A DNA stretch of 64,000 bases from Taibaiella sp. (GTDB taxonomy: Bacteria; Bacteroidota; Bacteroidia; Chitinophagales; Chitinophagaceae). The DNA is taken from the NCBI GenBank assembly GCA_016786705.1, contig JAEUVV010000013.1:434001-498000 (forward strand), read 5' to 3'. Both the position numbers and the translations under genes were made by a program. The notes beneath the pieces were generated by a model. That model had not been told where the DNA came from. It did no database searches and worked only from the letters and a program-made list of their open reading frames with translations. Below are positions 43,928 through 53,473 of the stretch, in pieces. Each line of letters starts with the position of its first letter. Position 1 is the first letter of the stretch.

Positions 43928-44611
43928 ATGAATGTTTTAATCGCAGGAGCAACCGGTTTAGTGGGAGGGCATTTAATAGAAGAATTAAGCCAGGATAAAT
44001 GTATTGAAAACATTTTTGTGCTATCCCGCAGACCCTTTATCTCCCAAAACAATAAAGTAAAAGTAATCCTTACCGATTTTGATAACCTGGATGCTACCCT
44101 GAAGCAAATTGAAGATGTGGAGGCGGTTTATTCCTGCCTGGGCACCACAAAGGCGCAGACCCCGGATCGTTCGGTTTATGAGAAAGTGGAGATTCACTAT
44201 CCGCTGCAGATCGCAAAATGGGCGAGGGAAAACTGCGTTTCCCAGTTTCACTACATCAGTAGTATCGGTACCAGCCTGGATGCAAAAAATGAATACCTGA
44301 GCCGCAAAGCGGTGGCAGAGCAACAGCTATCCCACACCGGCATACCGCAGGTATTTATTTACCGTCCCAGTTTTATCGTCGGCAAAAGAGAAAGGCCCAG
44401 GTTGCTGGAAACAATTAGCGGGCTGGTATTAAAAGCGGCGCAGCCTTTGCTTAATGGCAAGGCCCGGAAATACCGCCCGATTGAAGCAAAAGATATAGCA
44501 CATACAATGTGGCTGCTTACCAATAAATTAGAACCGGGCACTTACATCCTGGAATCGGACGAAATATTTGATATCAGTACCGGCAAAGCAACCAGGAACC
44601 ACGCCTGCTAA
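43928..44611 (+). CDS. NAD(P)-binding SDR-family oxidoreductase (atypical)
   Basis: The protein has 227 residues from the ATG at 43928; a TTG two codons upstream is less likely. The Rossmann motif is LIAGATGLVGGHLIEEL. The fold continues with VYSCLGTTKAQTPDRS and HYISSIGTSLDAKNEYLSRKAVAE, where YxxxK (YLSRK) would be the usual catalytic pair. Closest in plan to the HTATIP2/nucleoside-diphosphate-sugar-epimerase-like atypical SDRs. The substrate is unknown. It is a single gene between divergent and convergent neighbours. Confidence 0.85.
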   Translation: MNVLIAGATGLVGGHLIEELSQDKCIENIFVLSRRPFISQNNKVKVILTDFDNLDATLKQIEDVEAVYSCLGTTKAQTPDRSVYEKVEIHYPLQIAKWARENCVSQFHYISSIGTSLDAKNEYLSRKAVAEQQLSHTGIPQVFIYRPSFIVGKRERPRLLETISGLVLKAAQPLLNGKARKYRPIEAKDIAHTMWLLTNKLEPGTYILESDEIFDISTGKATRNHAC

Positions 44612-44628
44612 TAGTTTAAGGATTATAA

Positions 44629-44677
44629 AAAAAGAAGATGCCCATATTAGTTAACGCTACATGGGCATCTTCTTTTT
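44629..44677. terminator. Bidirectional terminator between the SDR gene and hemB
   Basis: A perfect 17-bp stem (AAAAAGAAGATGCCCAT and its complement) has a 15-nt loop and ends in T5 on each strand. It lies between convergent genes. Confidence 0.88.
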
Positions 44678-44694
44678 AATATTAGCGGTATCCG

Positions 44695-45672
44695 CTATAA
44701 GAGCTTTACCGCATCTTTGGCAAAATAAGTCGCGATAAGGTCGGCACCGGCACGCTTGATCGAGGTAAGGCTTTCTATGATCGCTTTATCTTCATCCAGC
44801 CAACCGCGCTCGGCAGCAGCTTTGATCATGGCATATTCGCCACTTACATGATAAGCCGAAACCGGCAAAGTAGTCGCGTTTTTGATCTCCCGGATGATAT
44901 CCAGGTAAGCCATAGCCGGCTTCACCATGACGATATCCGCACCTTCCGCTTCATCATTATATAATTCATTTAATGCTTCAAGACGGTTAGCATAATTCAT
45001 CTGGTAAGTCTTCTTGTCGCCGAAGCCGGGTGCCGAATCCAGCGCATCCCTGAACGGGCCGTAGAAACAACTGGCATACTTAGCAGTATAACTCATAATA
45101 CCTACATTACTGAAACCGCTGGCTTCCAGGGCAGACCGGAACGCGCCTATGCGGCCGTCCATCATATCGCTGGGCGCTATAAAGTCGGCACCGGCAGCGG
45201 CATGACTCAGGCTCATCCGGGTTAGCGCTTCTACGGTAGCATCATTTACAATAATGCCTTTATCAGGGTCTACAATGCCATCATGACCATAAATAGAATA
45301 AGGGTCCAGGGCCACATCGGTCATCAGCACGATTTCCGGAACCGCGTCTTTAATGGCTTTTATCGCTCTTTGCATCAGCCCGTCCGGGTTCCAGCTTTCC
45401 TTACCCGTATTATCTTTCAGTTCATCAGCACACTTAATGAAAAGCAGTACCGAGCGGATGCCCATGCTCCAGATCTCTTTTACTTCCCGGACCGTTTTAT
45501 CCAGGGAGCGCCGGTAATAGCCGGGCATAGAGGATATCTCTTCTTCAATACCTTCCCCTTCTGTTACAAAAACGGGCAGGATGAAATCATTTGGCGTCAG
45601 CACCGTTTCTGCCAGCATGCTCCTGATGGCTGCGCTGCTTCTGTTGATCCTATTTCTTCTTTGTAGTATCAT
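44695..45672 (-). CDS. hemB: Porphobilinogen synthase (delta-aminolevulinate dehydratase)
   Basis: The protein has 325 residues. The Schiff-base lysine is in VMVKPAMAYLD (about residue 247). The first lysine region is KYASCFYGPFRDALDSAPGFGDKKTYQM. The position of the zinc-binding cysteines in some HemB enzymes reads DVALDPYSIYGHDG, with no Cys, so this is a Mg2+-type enzyme by sequence. It joins two 5-aminolevulinate molecules to make porphobilinogen. It lies 44 bp after hemF in the same direction. Confidence 0.96.
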   Translation of the reverse strand: MILQRRNRINRSSAAIRSMLAETVLTPNDFILPVFVTEGEGIEEEISSMPGYYRRSLDKTVREVKEIWSMGIRSVLLFIKCADELKDNTGKESWNPDGLMQRAIKAIKDAVPEIVLMTDVALDPYSIYGHDGIVDPDKGIIVNDATVEALTRMSLSHAAAGADFIAPSDMMDGRIGAFRSALEASGFSNVGIMSYTAKYASCFYGPFRDALDSAPGFGDKKTYQMNYANRLEALNELYNDEAEGADIVMVKPAMAYLDIIREIKNATTLPVSAYHVSGEYAMIKAAAERGWLDEDKAIIESLTSIKRAGADLIATYFAKDAVKLL

Positions 45673-45716
45673 AACATATCTGTTTTGCTCAATTTCTTTA
45701 TGCAGGTTTCTTTATC

Positions 45717-46661
45717 TTATTCCGCCCAGTTCCTGGGATGCTTGCAGGCATCCAGTAGTGCAGCCTCGGCGCTTCCGGCCTGTGGCTGGTAATCATAATC
45801 GAAACGCACAGTAGGCGGCAGACTCATCAGGATACTTTCCGTTCTTCCATTTGTCTTTAACCCAAAGATGGTTCCGCGATCGTGGATCAGGTTAAACTCC
45901 ACATAGCGGCCCCTGCGTATCTCCTGCCAGTATTTTTGTTCCGGGCTAAATACCTTATCTTTATTTCTTTCAATGATAGGAATGTACGCATCCACGAAGC
46001 AGTTACCATTAGCCTGCTGGAAAGCAAACAGCGTTGCAACATCCATCTGTAAGGTCAAGCCGGGGGCTAAAGGAGCTCCCGGGCGTAAATGATCGTAGAA
46101 CACGCCGCCTATGCCCCGCATTTCAAATCCGCGGTGCGCGTTATTGAAATAAGCATCACATTGCTGTTTAAAAACCGGGTAGAGGCTTGTATCAAAAGTA
46201 TCGGCCGCTTTTTTTAAGGTTGTGTGAAAATGTCTGGCATCCGCTTCGTCCAGGTAATAGGGCGTAAGGTCTGCCCCACCGCCAAACCATTGGTCAATCA
46301 CTTTACCTTCTTTATCATACAATTCAAAATAACGCCAGTTGGCATGCGTGGTAGGTACATGCGGGTTGTGCGGATGCAGGACCAGGCTTAAGCCGCAGGC
46401 AAACCAGCGATCCCCCTCTATACCCAATGCCTTACGCATCACATCGGTCACCTGCCCTTCTACCACAGACGTATTTACCCCACCTTTTTCCAACACCGCG
46501 CCATTACTGATGACTCTTGTTTTGCCGCCTCCACCTTCAGGCCGCTCCCAGCGGTCTTCTATAAATGTTGCAAGGCCATCGGCTTTTTCTAACGCGGTGC
46601 ATATCTGGTCTTGTAACTGGTGGATATAATCAATCCAGTTAGCTCTGTTAAATGATTTCAT
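45717..46661 (-). CDS. hemF: Oxygen-dependent coproporphyrinogen-III oxidase
   Basis: The protein has 314 residues. Family strings are HPHNPHVPTTHANWRYFE, WFGGGADLTPYYL, RGIGGVFYDHL and RGRYVEFNLIHDRGT..GL. HemF decarboxylates coproporphyrinogen III to protoporphyrinogen IX with O2, so the organism is able to make heme aerobically. It is placed directly before hemB on the minus strand, probably co-transcribed. Confidence 0.97.
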   Translation of the reverse strand: MKSFNRANWIDYIHQLQDQICTALEKADGLATFIEDRWERPEGGGGKTRVISNGAVLEKGGVNTSVVEGQVTDVMRKALGIEGDRWFACGLSLVLHPHNPHVPTTHANWRYFELYDKEGKVIDQWFGGGADLTPYYLDEADARHFHTTLKKAADTFDTSLYPVFKQQCDAYFNNAHRGFEMRGIGGVFYDHLRPGAPLAPGLTLQMDVATLFAFQQANGNCFVDAYIPIIERNKDKVFSPEQKYWQEIRRGRYVEFNLIHDRGTIFGLKTNGRTESILMSLPPTVRFDYDYQPQAGSAEAALLDACKHPRNWAE

Positions 46662-46687
46662 CTGATGCTATAAAAATTAGGCTATAA

Positions 46688-46723
46688 ACAAACTGCATGC
46701 CCCGGAGGAAACATGCAGTTTGT
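46688..46723 (-). terminator. Hairpin after the aminotransferase gene
   Basis: A perfect 12-bp stem (ACAAACTGCATG and its complement) with a 12-nt loop lies 3 bp beyond the aminotransferase stop codon. Only a weak T-run follows on the minus strand. It separates this gene from hemF. Confidence 0.65.
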
Positions 46724-46726
46724 GAT

Positions 46727-47926
46727 TTATGCAAATTTGGTTTTGTACTCTTTCAATGCGGCATCCAGGCAATCCATCGCGTTATTGATCGCGTCTTCAT
46801 TCAACACATAGGCCATACGCACTTCATTTTTACCCAGGCCCGGTGTAGCGTAAAAGCCGCTGGCCGGCGCCATCATTACGGTCGCACCATTATGACTAAA
46901 GCTTTCCAGTAACCATTGACAAAAATGCTCACTGTCTTCGATCGGCAACTTGGCCATCGCGTAAAAGGCACCGCCCGGATTAGGGCAAACCACGCCTTCC
47001 ATAGCCTGTAAACGTTTCACTAATAAATCACGACGGGACCTGTATTCATTCAATACGCCATCAAAATAGTCTGCCGGCAGGTCGCAGGCCGCTTCGCCCA
47101 AGATCTGCTCAAAAGTTGGCGGAGATAAACGCGCCTGTGCAAATTTCAATACCGCGGTATACAGGTCCTGGTTTTTAGTCACCAGGGCGCCGATACGCGC
47201 GCCGCAGGCAGAATAACGTTTAGAGATCGTATCCAGTAAAACGGCATGTTGTTCTAATCCTTCTAAAGCTAAGGCAGAGAAGTGTTGCGCGCCATCATAA
47301 CAAAACTCGCGATAGGCTTCATCGCTGAACAGGAAGAGATCATGCTTCAGGCAGATATCTCTTAAAACCATCAGCTCTTCTTTGCTGTATAAATAACCGG
47401 TAGGGTTATTAGGGTTACAGATCATGATCGCTTTAGTATCAGGGGTTATGGCCTTTTCAAAAGCTTCGATCGGTGGCAAAGCAAAATTTTCTTCAATCGT
47501 AGAGCCTATAGGCACTACCTTCACCCCGGCAGCTACGGCAAAGCCATTATAGTTGGCGTAGAAAGGTTCCGGGATAATGATCTCATCACCAGGATTAAGG
47601 CAAGCCTGCATCGCGAACGCGATGGCTTCCGATCCCCCGGTAGAAATGATAATATCCTGCTTACTTACATCCAGGCCCTGGCGCTGATAATACTCCGCCA
47701 GCTTGACCCGGTAGGATTCAAACCCTTCACTGGGACTATAAGCCAGCACCTTAAGATCGGTATTTTTCACCGCCTGCAAAATGCTTTCCGGTGTTTCAAT
47801 ATCAGGTTGTCCAATATTAAGGTGGTATACAGTAGTACCGGCTTTCTTCGCGGCATCGGCGAACGGCGTTAATTTTCTAATGGGCGATGGCGGCATCAGC
47901 TCACCACGTTTTGAAATTTTAGGCAT
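46727..47926 (-). CDS. PLP-dependent class I/II aminotransferase (aspartate aminotransferase-like)
   Basis: The protein has 399 residues. Fold-type I features are GQPDIETPESIL at the N-terminus, STGGSEAIAFAMQACLNPGDEII for the phosphate-binding turn, ICNPNNPTGYLYS, FSDEAYREFCYDG for the cofactor Asp/Tyr, and the Schiff-base Lys in LDTISKRYSACGARIG. The terminal arginine for the substrate carboxylate is probably in NEVRMAYVL. The enzyme transfers amino groups between amino acids and 2-oxoacids; the exact substrate (aspartate or other) is not decided by sequence alone. Confidence 0.93.
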   Translation of the reverse strand: MPKISKRGELMPPSPIRKLTPFADAAKKAGTTVYHLNIGQPDIETPESILQAVKNTDLKVLAYSPSEGFESYRVKLAEYYQRQGLDVSKQDIIISTGGSEAIAFAMQACLNPGDEIIIPEPFYANYNGFAVAAGVKVVPIGSTIEENFALPPIEAFEKAITPDTKAIMICNPNNPTGYLYSKEELMVLRDICLKHDLFLFSDEAYREFCYDGAQHFSALALEGLEQHAVLLDTISKRYSACGARIGALVTKNQDLYTAVLKFAQARLSPPTFEQILGEAACDLPADYFDGVLNEYRSRRDLLVKRLQAMEGVVCPNPGGAFYAMAKLPIEDSEHFCQWLLESFSHNGATVMMAPASGFYATPGLGKNEVRMAYVLNEDAINNAMDCLDAALKEYKTKFA

Positions 47927-47951
47927 AAAATGTCTTTCTTTAAAACTGCGG

Positions 47952-47959
47952 CAAAGATA
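47952..47959 (-). promoter_or_regulatory. -7 element of the aminotransferase gene
   Basis: TATCTTTG on the minus strand fits TAnnTTTG and lies 25 bp before the ATG at 47926. No exact -33 element is seen. Confidence 0.45.
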
Positions 47960-48101
47960 CGCCTTAGGGCCATAATAAATACGAAAATAAGTCGCCGGAT
48001 AAAAGGAGTGTGCTCAACAGCCAGGTATAACTAAAAAAATTCCTGGCCGTGCCGGAATGTCCTAAAAAACAATATATTCGTTTTCCCAAACCACTATAAT
48101 C

Positions 48102-48752
48102 ATGAATAAACTACAAACATCAGCATGCTTAATGCTTTTCGCCTTAAGCACACCGGCCATAGCCAGGGAAGCGGCTGGTAATAACCATAAGCGCCAATAT
48201 GAAGTGGGTGCCCTGCCCTTCCGGTATCATATTGACAATAAATTCCAATACAAAAACAGTTATTGGCAACCGGTAGCTGCTGTTTACCTGAACAGCTATA
48301 TTAAGGGGAGTAACTTTTCCTGGGTAGCACAGCTGGAATATGCTGCCCGGAATACGGATGATGCCTGTGAAGGCTGTACCGATATGGGCGATTCGGAATT
48401 CAGCTACCGTTCTTTAAATTTAACTTTAGCGGCACGACAGACCTGGGGGCAAAGAGCCAACAGCCGCTGGCAGGCTTTTCTACAACCGGGTATTTTCCTG
48501 GGAGGCAATAACTTCTCCGGCTACAGAATAGGCTATATAAAAGGATGGGCAACATACGAAGAGTATAATCTCAAGGCTTTCGCCTATGGACTGGACCTGG
48601 GCCTGGGCCTGAAGTTTATGGTTACGCCTAAAATCCCTTTTACCCTTACTTCAAAACTTTTAATCGGCTGGGAATCCAGGAATAATAACCAGGGGATTGC
48701 TTCTAATACGTCCGCGAGCCCGTTACAGCTGGGACTGGGCTATATTTTCTAA
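48102..48752 (+). CDS. Exported beta-rich protein, unknown function
   Basis: The protein has 216 residues with a signal peptide (about 1-21, ending PAIA). The mature part alternates polar and hydrophobic residues and is Tyr/Trp-rich. It ends ASPLQLGLGYIF, a terminal Phe typical of outer-membrane beta-barrels. A motif DDACEGCTDMGDS may bear a disulfide or metal site. I recognise no named family. It stands alone with a strong terminator behind it. Confidence 0.72.
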   Translation: MNKLQTSACLMLFALSTPAIAREAAGNNHKRQYEVGALPFRYHIDNKFQYKNSYWQPVAAVYLNSYIKGSNFSWVAQLEYAARNTDDACEGCTDMGDSEFSYRSLNLTLAARQTWGQRANSRWQAFLQPGIFLGGNNFSGYRIGYIKGWATYEEYNLKAFAYGLDLGLGLKFMVTPKIPFTLTSKLLIGWESRNNNQGIASNTSASPLQLGLGYIF

Positions 48753-48760
48753 TGTATGTA

Positions 48761-48801
48761 AAAAGTAAAGGTTTTTCAATGAATGAAAAACCTTTACTTT
48801 T
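48761..48801. terminator. Bidirectional terminator
   Basis: A perfect 18-bp stem (AAAAGTAAAGGTTTTTCA and its complement) has a 5-nt loop. It separates the gene ending at 48752 from the convergent gene ending at 48805. Confidence 0.9.
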
Positions 48802-48804
48802 ATG

Positions 48805-49560
48805 TTAAAAGGTTGCCCGCCAAAGCGTGGTGTGTCCCCATTTACCCCAATCCTTAAGGCTCGGCTCTATCTCTTTCTGGAGCGTCTTAAAGTCTACAAT
48901 TTTGCCCTTTTTAATTTTTTTAATTTCCTTTTCCGAAAGTTCCACATCGGTTACTTTGGTAGCAAACCAGGTGGTATACAGCCTGGGGATTGCAAGCCCT
49001 AAAATCATACCGGGCAGTCCGCCGAAAGACTCGGGGCCCGAGCTGACCAATATCTGGTCGGTGTAATACGCCACCACCACTACAGAATCATTAATGACTG
49101 TAGTCGCCTTCCGGCATTGATAGCCCGCGATTTCCCTTACATCATCATGTATCTTCCACTGGTACCTGGGCAGGCTATCGTTAATGATATAGTTCTTTTC
49201 GTAAATTTCCTTTTGAGCAGTAAGTTTATGTTGAACAAAATCCTGGATGACGGTGTTCTCCGCAGCTACTTTGTTGTCCCAGAACATTCCGGTAGCGACC
49301 TCACCGGCTTTATCAAAGAAGTACTGTGATGCTTGCTCATTGAAGCTCATTTTAAAATAAGTAGCGTAATTCGTCGGGGTCTTTTTAATCTGCTCTTTAA
49401 AATAAGTGCTGTTTTTAAATTCATCGCTGGCCTCTAATTGCATGCTCAACCTCATATTTACCGAACGGGTAAAGTCAATACTGCCCTTACTGCTGAACTG
49501 GGCATATAAAGGCCATGCGGGCAGTAGTTGTATTAATATCAATATGGCGAATGATCTCAT
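48805..49560 (-). CDS. GLPGLI-family protein
   Basis: The protein has 251 residues from the ATG at 49560, which gives a signal peptide (MRSFAILILIQLLPAWPLYAQ). The family signature occurs as GLPGMILGLAIP. The gene lies 19 bp after the outer-membrane protein gene. GLPGLI genes are commonly found beside OMP beta-barrel genes in Bacteroidota, as here, and the pair may act together, but the role is unknown. The protein is exported and periplasmic or surface-associated. Confidence 0.88.
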   Translation of the reverse strand: MRSFAILILIQLLPAWPLYAQFSSKGSIDFTRSVNMRLSMQLEASDEFKNSTYFKEQIKKTPTNYATYFKMSFNEQASQYFFDKAGEVATGMFWDNKVAAENTVIQDFVQHKLTAQKEIYEKNYIINDSLPRYQWKIHDDVREIAGYQCRKATTVINDSVVVVAYYTDQILVSSGPESFGGLPGMILGLAIPRLYTTWFATKVTDVELSEKEIKKIKKGKIVDFKTLQKEIEPSLKDWGKWGHTTLWRATF

Positions 49561-49579
49561 AGTTATTCCCGGAGTGATT

Positions 49580-52378
49580 TTAGTTAATATCTGTCGCTGC
49601 ACCTGAATCCGGTGTGGCACTTTCTTTAGAACGGGTAAAGTTCCAGGTAATTACAAACATGAAGTACCTTTTAATCGTGCTATAATCGGTGTCTGTAATC
49701 GTATTGTTGAAGTTATTTCTCCTAACACCAACGTTATTATTAAACAGGTCGTTACCTTCCAATCTTAATTGAAGGCTCCGGTCTTTCAATAAAGACTGCT
49801 GCAGGTAAAAATTGCTGATCAATACATTATTGTATTGATCATTAGCGTCCATTTTCTGGCGGTATTGCCAGTGTGTTTCAGCACCTATGGTCAGGCCGGA
49901 GCCGAACTCGTAAGAAAGGTCCAGTCTTTGCTGCATGCTGAACAGGTTGGTCCTTACGCCCGTGTTTACCGTATTCCGGTTGGCATTATAATTTACCGAA
50001 ACACTAAAGTTAAATACCAGGCCGGTATCGCTGTAATGATTTAAACTCAGGTTGGGCCCTCCCGACAGGTTTGTAGAGCGGTTTTTTATATTGTTGAGTA
50101 AAGTATTGTTTACCGAATAATTACCATTCAACCCTAAAGAAAGATTAGTCTTTAAAGGCCTGATCTTAAACGACTGATGTCCCCATGCACTTGCATTCCA
50201 GTTTCCATCTATGTTAATTGTCTGGAAAGTATTCACGCCCTCTTCGGAGATCGTCCTGCTTTCGGAAAAAGCATTTTGAACAACCCCCGCATTCACAGAG
50301 ATATACGTAGATTGTTCCGAGATCATTTTATAAGAATTATAGCTGCCCCTGAAGTTATGCCGGAACTCCTGGGTAAGGTCAGGATTGCCGATGCGTACAT
50401 TCAGCGGATCATTATTTCTTACCACTACCTGTATCTGCCCGGCACTGGGCTGTTGTGTAGACCCGTTGTACCATAGGGAAAGCCGGGTATTCCTGCTTTT
50501 GTTGAAGGAAACAGATGCCGTAGGAAAGAAATTCAGGTAATCCCTGGCGAAGCGGTCATCCGTAAAATTATTTACATTGCGGTATTGGGTAGTCGTTACT
50601 CTTAAGCCACCATAAAGATTCCAGGGCTTGTTCGTGTAACGTAAAAAGCTACCCACATTGTTGGTGAATACGGAATAATCCATATTAGTACTGAAAGAAT
50701 CATTAAAACTTTCCCTTCCATCCGGCTCTTTATCAAATGTAGACAATCTCGACCGGTCTCCTAGATATTTTGATCCCAGACTTGCTGTCAAAAAAAGCTT
50801 ATCCTTGATCAGCGGCTCGGAGTAGGTCAGCGTCAAAGCGCCCGTTAAGTTAGAGGAACTATCTCTTTTCAACTGGTTGTAATTTAACTCAGTGTTCGTA
50901 ACATAAAATTTACTATTTGACTGAAAATTATGCTCCCCTATATTTTGATTATAATTCCCGTTAAGATTAATGACTAATGAACGCCCTGTCTTTTTCATTT
51001 TTTGAGAGTAGGTGAGGTCTGCACCTCCTCTATAACTCTTGCCAGAACCATCTGTACGGCTATCACTCTCATTCAGCAAATCCCCGTTTATACTACTGTT
51101 GCTGCCAGCTGTAAAAGAGTTGGAACGTGAATCGTTCATATTGCCACTCAATTTAATAATAAAGGTGCGCATAGAGTCTAATTTAAGCTCGGTTTTTGCG
51201 GCAATCGCATTACCCAGGCTTTGACGGTCAAATTCATAACGGCTATCACTCACGTATTGGGTATCCGGCATTACATACTGGGTATGTGTATTCTGGTAGC
51301 CCCTGGTACCATTACTGTTGACCCGGTAATCCAGGGCATAACTGCTCCCATGTTTACCAAATTTATTATCATAGTGCAGCCCGCCATTTACGGTCCGGGG
51401 CAACCCCTGACCACTAAAGTTACCGTCTTCACTGGAAATGCCACCGGCATCCAGGCCACCACTAGCAGTTAAATAGCCATTCTCATTTTCAGTAAAGGAT
51501 CTCCCCGAACCGCCAAAGCGGTCCTCTTCACTCCAGCCTAATCCTACTTTATTGGTATTACTCCCGATGGCGAAGGCCGTAAATTTCTGCTTTTTACGAT
51601 ATACATTTATCATTGCCTGGCCCTGGTAGAAATCAGGCAGGCCACCGCCTGCCTCCAACTTACCAAAATAGCCTTGCTTAGCGCTTTCCTTGAGGGTCAG
51701 GTTGATTGTTCTTATCTGCTCGCCATCATCCACCCCGGTAAGCTTTGCGGTCTCCGACTTGTTGTCAAACACCTGTACTTTATCAACAGCGCTGGCCCGA
51801 AGCATTTTAGCCAATACGGCCGGGTCGTCCGAAAAAAATTCGTCGCCATCTACCAGCATTTTTTGTACCTCTTTGCCGTGTGCTGTTATCTTACCGTTCT
51901 TATCGACTTCTATACCCGGCAGGCGCTTCAGCAATTCGTCTACATTGGCAAATGCTCTTACTTTAAAACTATCCGCGGTATATTCGATCGTATCTCCTTT
52001 TATCGTGATCGGCCGGGAATCGCGCACCACGAATGTTTCCAATAGATTTTGAAGGCTAAGCATATGCACTGTGTCTACACTGGTATAGGCCTCTTTTACC
52101 TTTATATCCGCAACAAAAGAAGTAAACATAGGGTGCGCGTACCGGATAAAATAAGCTCCTTGCCGGGCAACATTCAGCTCAAACTTACCGGCCTCATCTG
52201 CACGGGTATAATCCTGGAGTACACTATCCTCCATGCTCATTACAGATACGGAAGTATAAGCCATATTAGTCATACCGGCCGTATCAACCAGGATACCGCT
52301 TATTTTATATTGAGTGTAACTGTTGAACGCGCCGGATAATAACAAGAGGAGGAGCAGGTAACATCTTTTCAAGTGCAT
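49580..52378 (-). CDS. Outer membrane beta-barrel protein (TonB-receptor-like, OMP_b-brl_3 type)
   Basis: The protein has 932 residues from the ATG at 52378, preferred over the upstream codon because it yields a compact signal peptide (MHLKRCYLLLLLLLSGAF). An N-terminal carboxypeptidase-regulatory-like beta-sandwich (about 25-105) is followed by a plug-like region (RDSRPITIKGDTIEYTADSF, LLKRLPGIEVDKNGKI) and a long beta-barrel of alternating aromatic strands ending near VITWNFTRSKES. It forms a pore-like outer membrane protein, perhaps for transport. GLPGLI follows in the same unit. Confidence 0.88.
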   Translation of the reverse strand: MHLKRCYLLLLLLLSGAFNSYTQYKISGILVDTAGMTNMAYTSVSVMSMEDSVLQDYTRADEAGKFELNVARQGAYFIRYAHPMFTSFVADIKVKEAYTSVDTVHMLSLQNLLETFVVRDSRPITIKGDTIEYTADSFKVRAFANVDELLKRLPGIEVDKNGKITAHGKEVQKMLVDGDEFFSDDPAVLAKMLRASAVDKVQVFDNKSETAKLTGVDDGEQIRTINLTLKESAKQGYFGKLEAGGGLPDFYQGQAMINVYRKKQKFTAFAIGSNTNKVGLGWSEEDRFGGSGRSFTENENGYLTASGGLDAGGISSEDGNFSGQGLPRTVNGGLHYDNKFGKHGSSYALDYRVNSNGTRGYQNTHTQYVMPDTQYVSDSRYEFDRQSLGNAIAAKTELKLDSMRTFIIKLSGNMNDSRSNSFTAGSNSSINGDLLNESDSRTDGSGKSYRGGADLTYSQKMKKTGRSLVINLNGNYNQNIGEHNFQSNSKFYVTNTELNYNQLKRDSSSNLTGALTLTYSEPLIKDKLFLTASLGSKYLGDRSRLSTFDKEPDGRESFNDSFSTNMDYSVFTNNVGSFLRYTNKPWNLYGGLRVTTTQYRNVNNFTDDRFARDYLNFFPTASVSFNKSRNTRLSLWYNGSTQQPSAGQIQVVVRNNDPLNVRIGNPDLTQEFRHNFRGSYNSYKMISEQSTYISVNAGVVQNAFSESRTISEEGVNTFQTINIDGNWNASAWGHQSFKIRPLKTNLSLGLNGNYSVNNTLLNNIKNRSTNLSGGPNLSLNHYSDTGLVFNFSVSVNYNANRNTVNTGVRTNLFSMQQRLDLSYEFGSGLTIGAETHWQYRQKMDANDQYNNVLISNFYLQQSLLKDRSLQLRLEGNDLFNNNVGVRRNNFNNTITDTDYSTIKRYFMFVITWNFTRSKESATPDSGAATDIN

Positions 52379-52447
52379 CAAATCAGGTATAAATTTATAT
52401 TTAAACGCCAATATACCAATTATTATTATATTAACTATAACAAATGC

Positions 52448-52482
52448 AAAAGTGCTTTTGAACCTTGTTCAAAAGCACTTTT
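52448..52482 (-). terminator. Terminator after dps
   Basis: A perfect 15-bp stem (AAAAGTGCTTTTGAA and its complement) with a 5-nt loop and flanking A/T runs lies 24 bp beyond the dps stop codon. Confidence 0.88.
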
Positions 52483-52505
52483 TGCTGCACTTGATAAATT
52501 AAAGC

Positions 52506-52988
52506 CTAGGCCAGGTAAGCGGAGTACATCCATACCAGCTTTTCCTGTTCCCGGATATAGTCACTCATTAAAGCATTGGTCCCTTCGTCATTTGCCTCGG
52601 CCGACTGGTCAAGTAATGCCCTTTGCAACTCGATAGTCGTTTTAAAGGAATCCAGGATATTGCGGACACATTTAAGCCCGTCATTAACTTCTTTAGACTC
52701 TTTAATGCTTGCCGCTTCGATGTATACGCTGAAGTTATGCTCCGGCGCATAGCCCAGGGTCAGAATACGTTCAGCGATCTCGTCAATTTTCAGCACAAGA
52801 TCATTGTACAGTTCTTCAAACTTTACATGCAATTCAAAAAATTTCTGGCCTTTAACGTTCCAGTGAAAACCTCTTACATTCTGGTAAAATACAGAATAGT
52901 TAGCCAATAAGGTGTTCAAATTTCCGGCTAAAGCTTCAGACTGTTGCTGATCCAGGCCAATGGCATTTGTTTGCTTATTTGTTTTCAT
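52506..52988 (-). CDS. dps: Dps-family DNA-binding ferritin-like protein
   Basis: The protein has 160 residues. The ferroxidase site is in GFHWNVKGQKFFELH (His) and the second helix EELYNDLVLKIDEIAERI (Asp, Glu). The helical four-bundle length is normal. Dps dodecamers store iron and protect DNA from peroxide. It is transcribed alone or together with the FKBP gene that lies 21 bp upstream on the same strand. Confidence 0.93.
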   Translation of the reverse strand: MKTNKQTNAIGLDQQQSEALAGNLNTLLANYSVFYQNVRGFHWNVKGQKFFELHVKFEELYNDLVLKIDEIAERILTLGYAPEHNFSVYIEAASIKESKEVNDGLKCVRNILDSFKTTIELQRALLDQSAEANDEGTNALMSDYIREQEKLVWMYSAYLA

Positions 52989-53009
52989 AATTTATTGTTT
53001 TTTCCTGTT

Positions 53010-53444
53010 TTATTGAATACCCAAAAGTTCTACTTCGAAGATCAGGGTACTGTTCGGTCCTATATCGCTGCCTACCTGGCGATCGCCATAAGCTAAATGT
53101 GGCGGGATAAAGAAGCGGAACTTACTGCCCTGCTGCATTAATTGTACGCCTTCTGTCCAGCCTGCAATTACCCTGTTCAAAGGGAAAGTAGCCGGTGTAC
53201 CTCTTTGTACGGAGCTGTCAAATACTTTACCGTCAATAGTTGTACCATGGTAATGACAGGTCACGCTTGAATTAGCGGTAGGATGCGCGCCTTCTCCTTC
53301 CTGTAATATTTCGTATTGAAGGCCGCTCTCCAGTACCTGTACATTCGGGTTCGCTTTATTCTGCTCCAGGAATGCAAAGCCATCATTTAAATTTTTCTCC
53401 GCTTTATCTTTATTGCGTTGAAATAAGATATCAGAAATACTCAT
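53010..53444 (-). CDS. FKBP-type peptidyl-prolyl cis-trans isomerase
   Basis: The protein has 144 residues with a short N-terminal helix and one FKBP domain (about 45-142). The domain contains VTCHYHGTTIDGKVFDSS, GWTEGVQLMQQGSKFRFFIPP, LAYGDRQVG and a final LIFEVELLGIQ. There is no signal peptide, so it probably works in the cytoplasm in protein folding. It lies 29 bp after pepT in the same direction. Confidence 0.93.
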   Translation of the reverse strand: MSISDILFQRNKDKAEKNLNDGFAFLEQNKANPNVQVLESGLQYEILQEGEGAHPTANSSVTCHYHGTTIDGKVFDSSVQRGTPATFPLNRVIAGWTEGVQLMQQGSKFRFFIPPHLAYGDRQVGSDIGPNSTLIFEVELLGIQ

Positions 53445-53473
53445 ACTTGTTTTTTATTTTTTGGTTTATAAAA

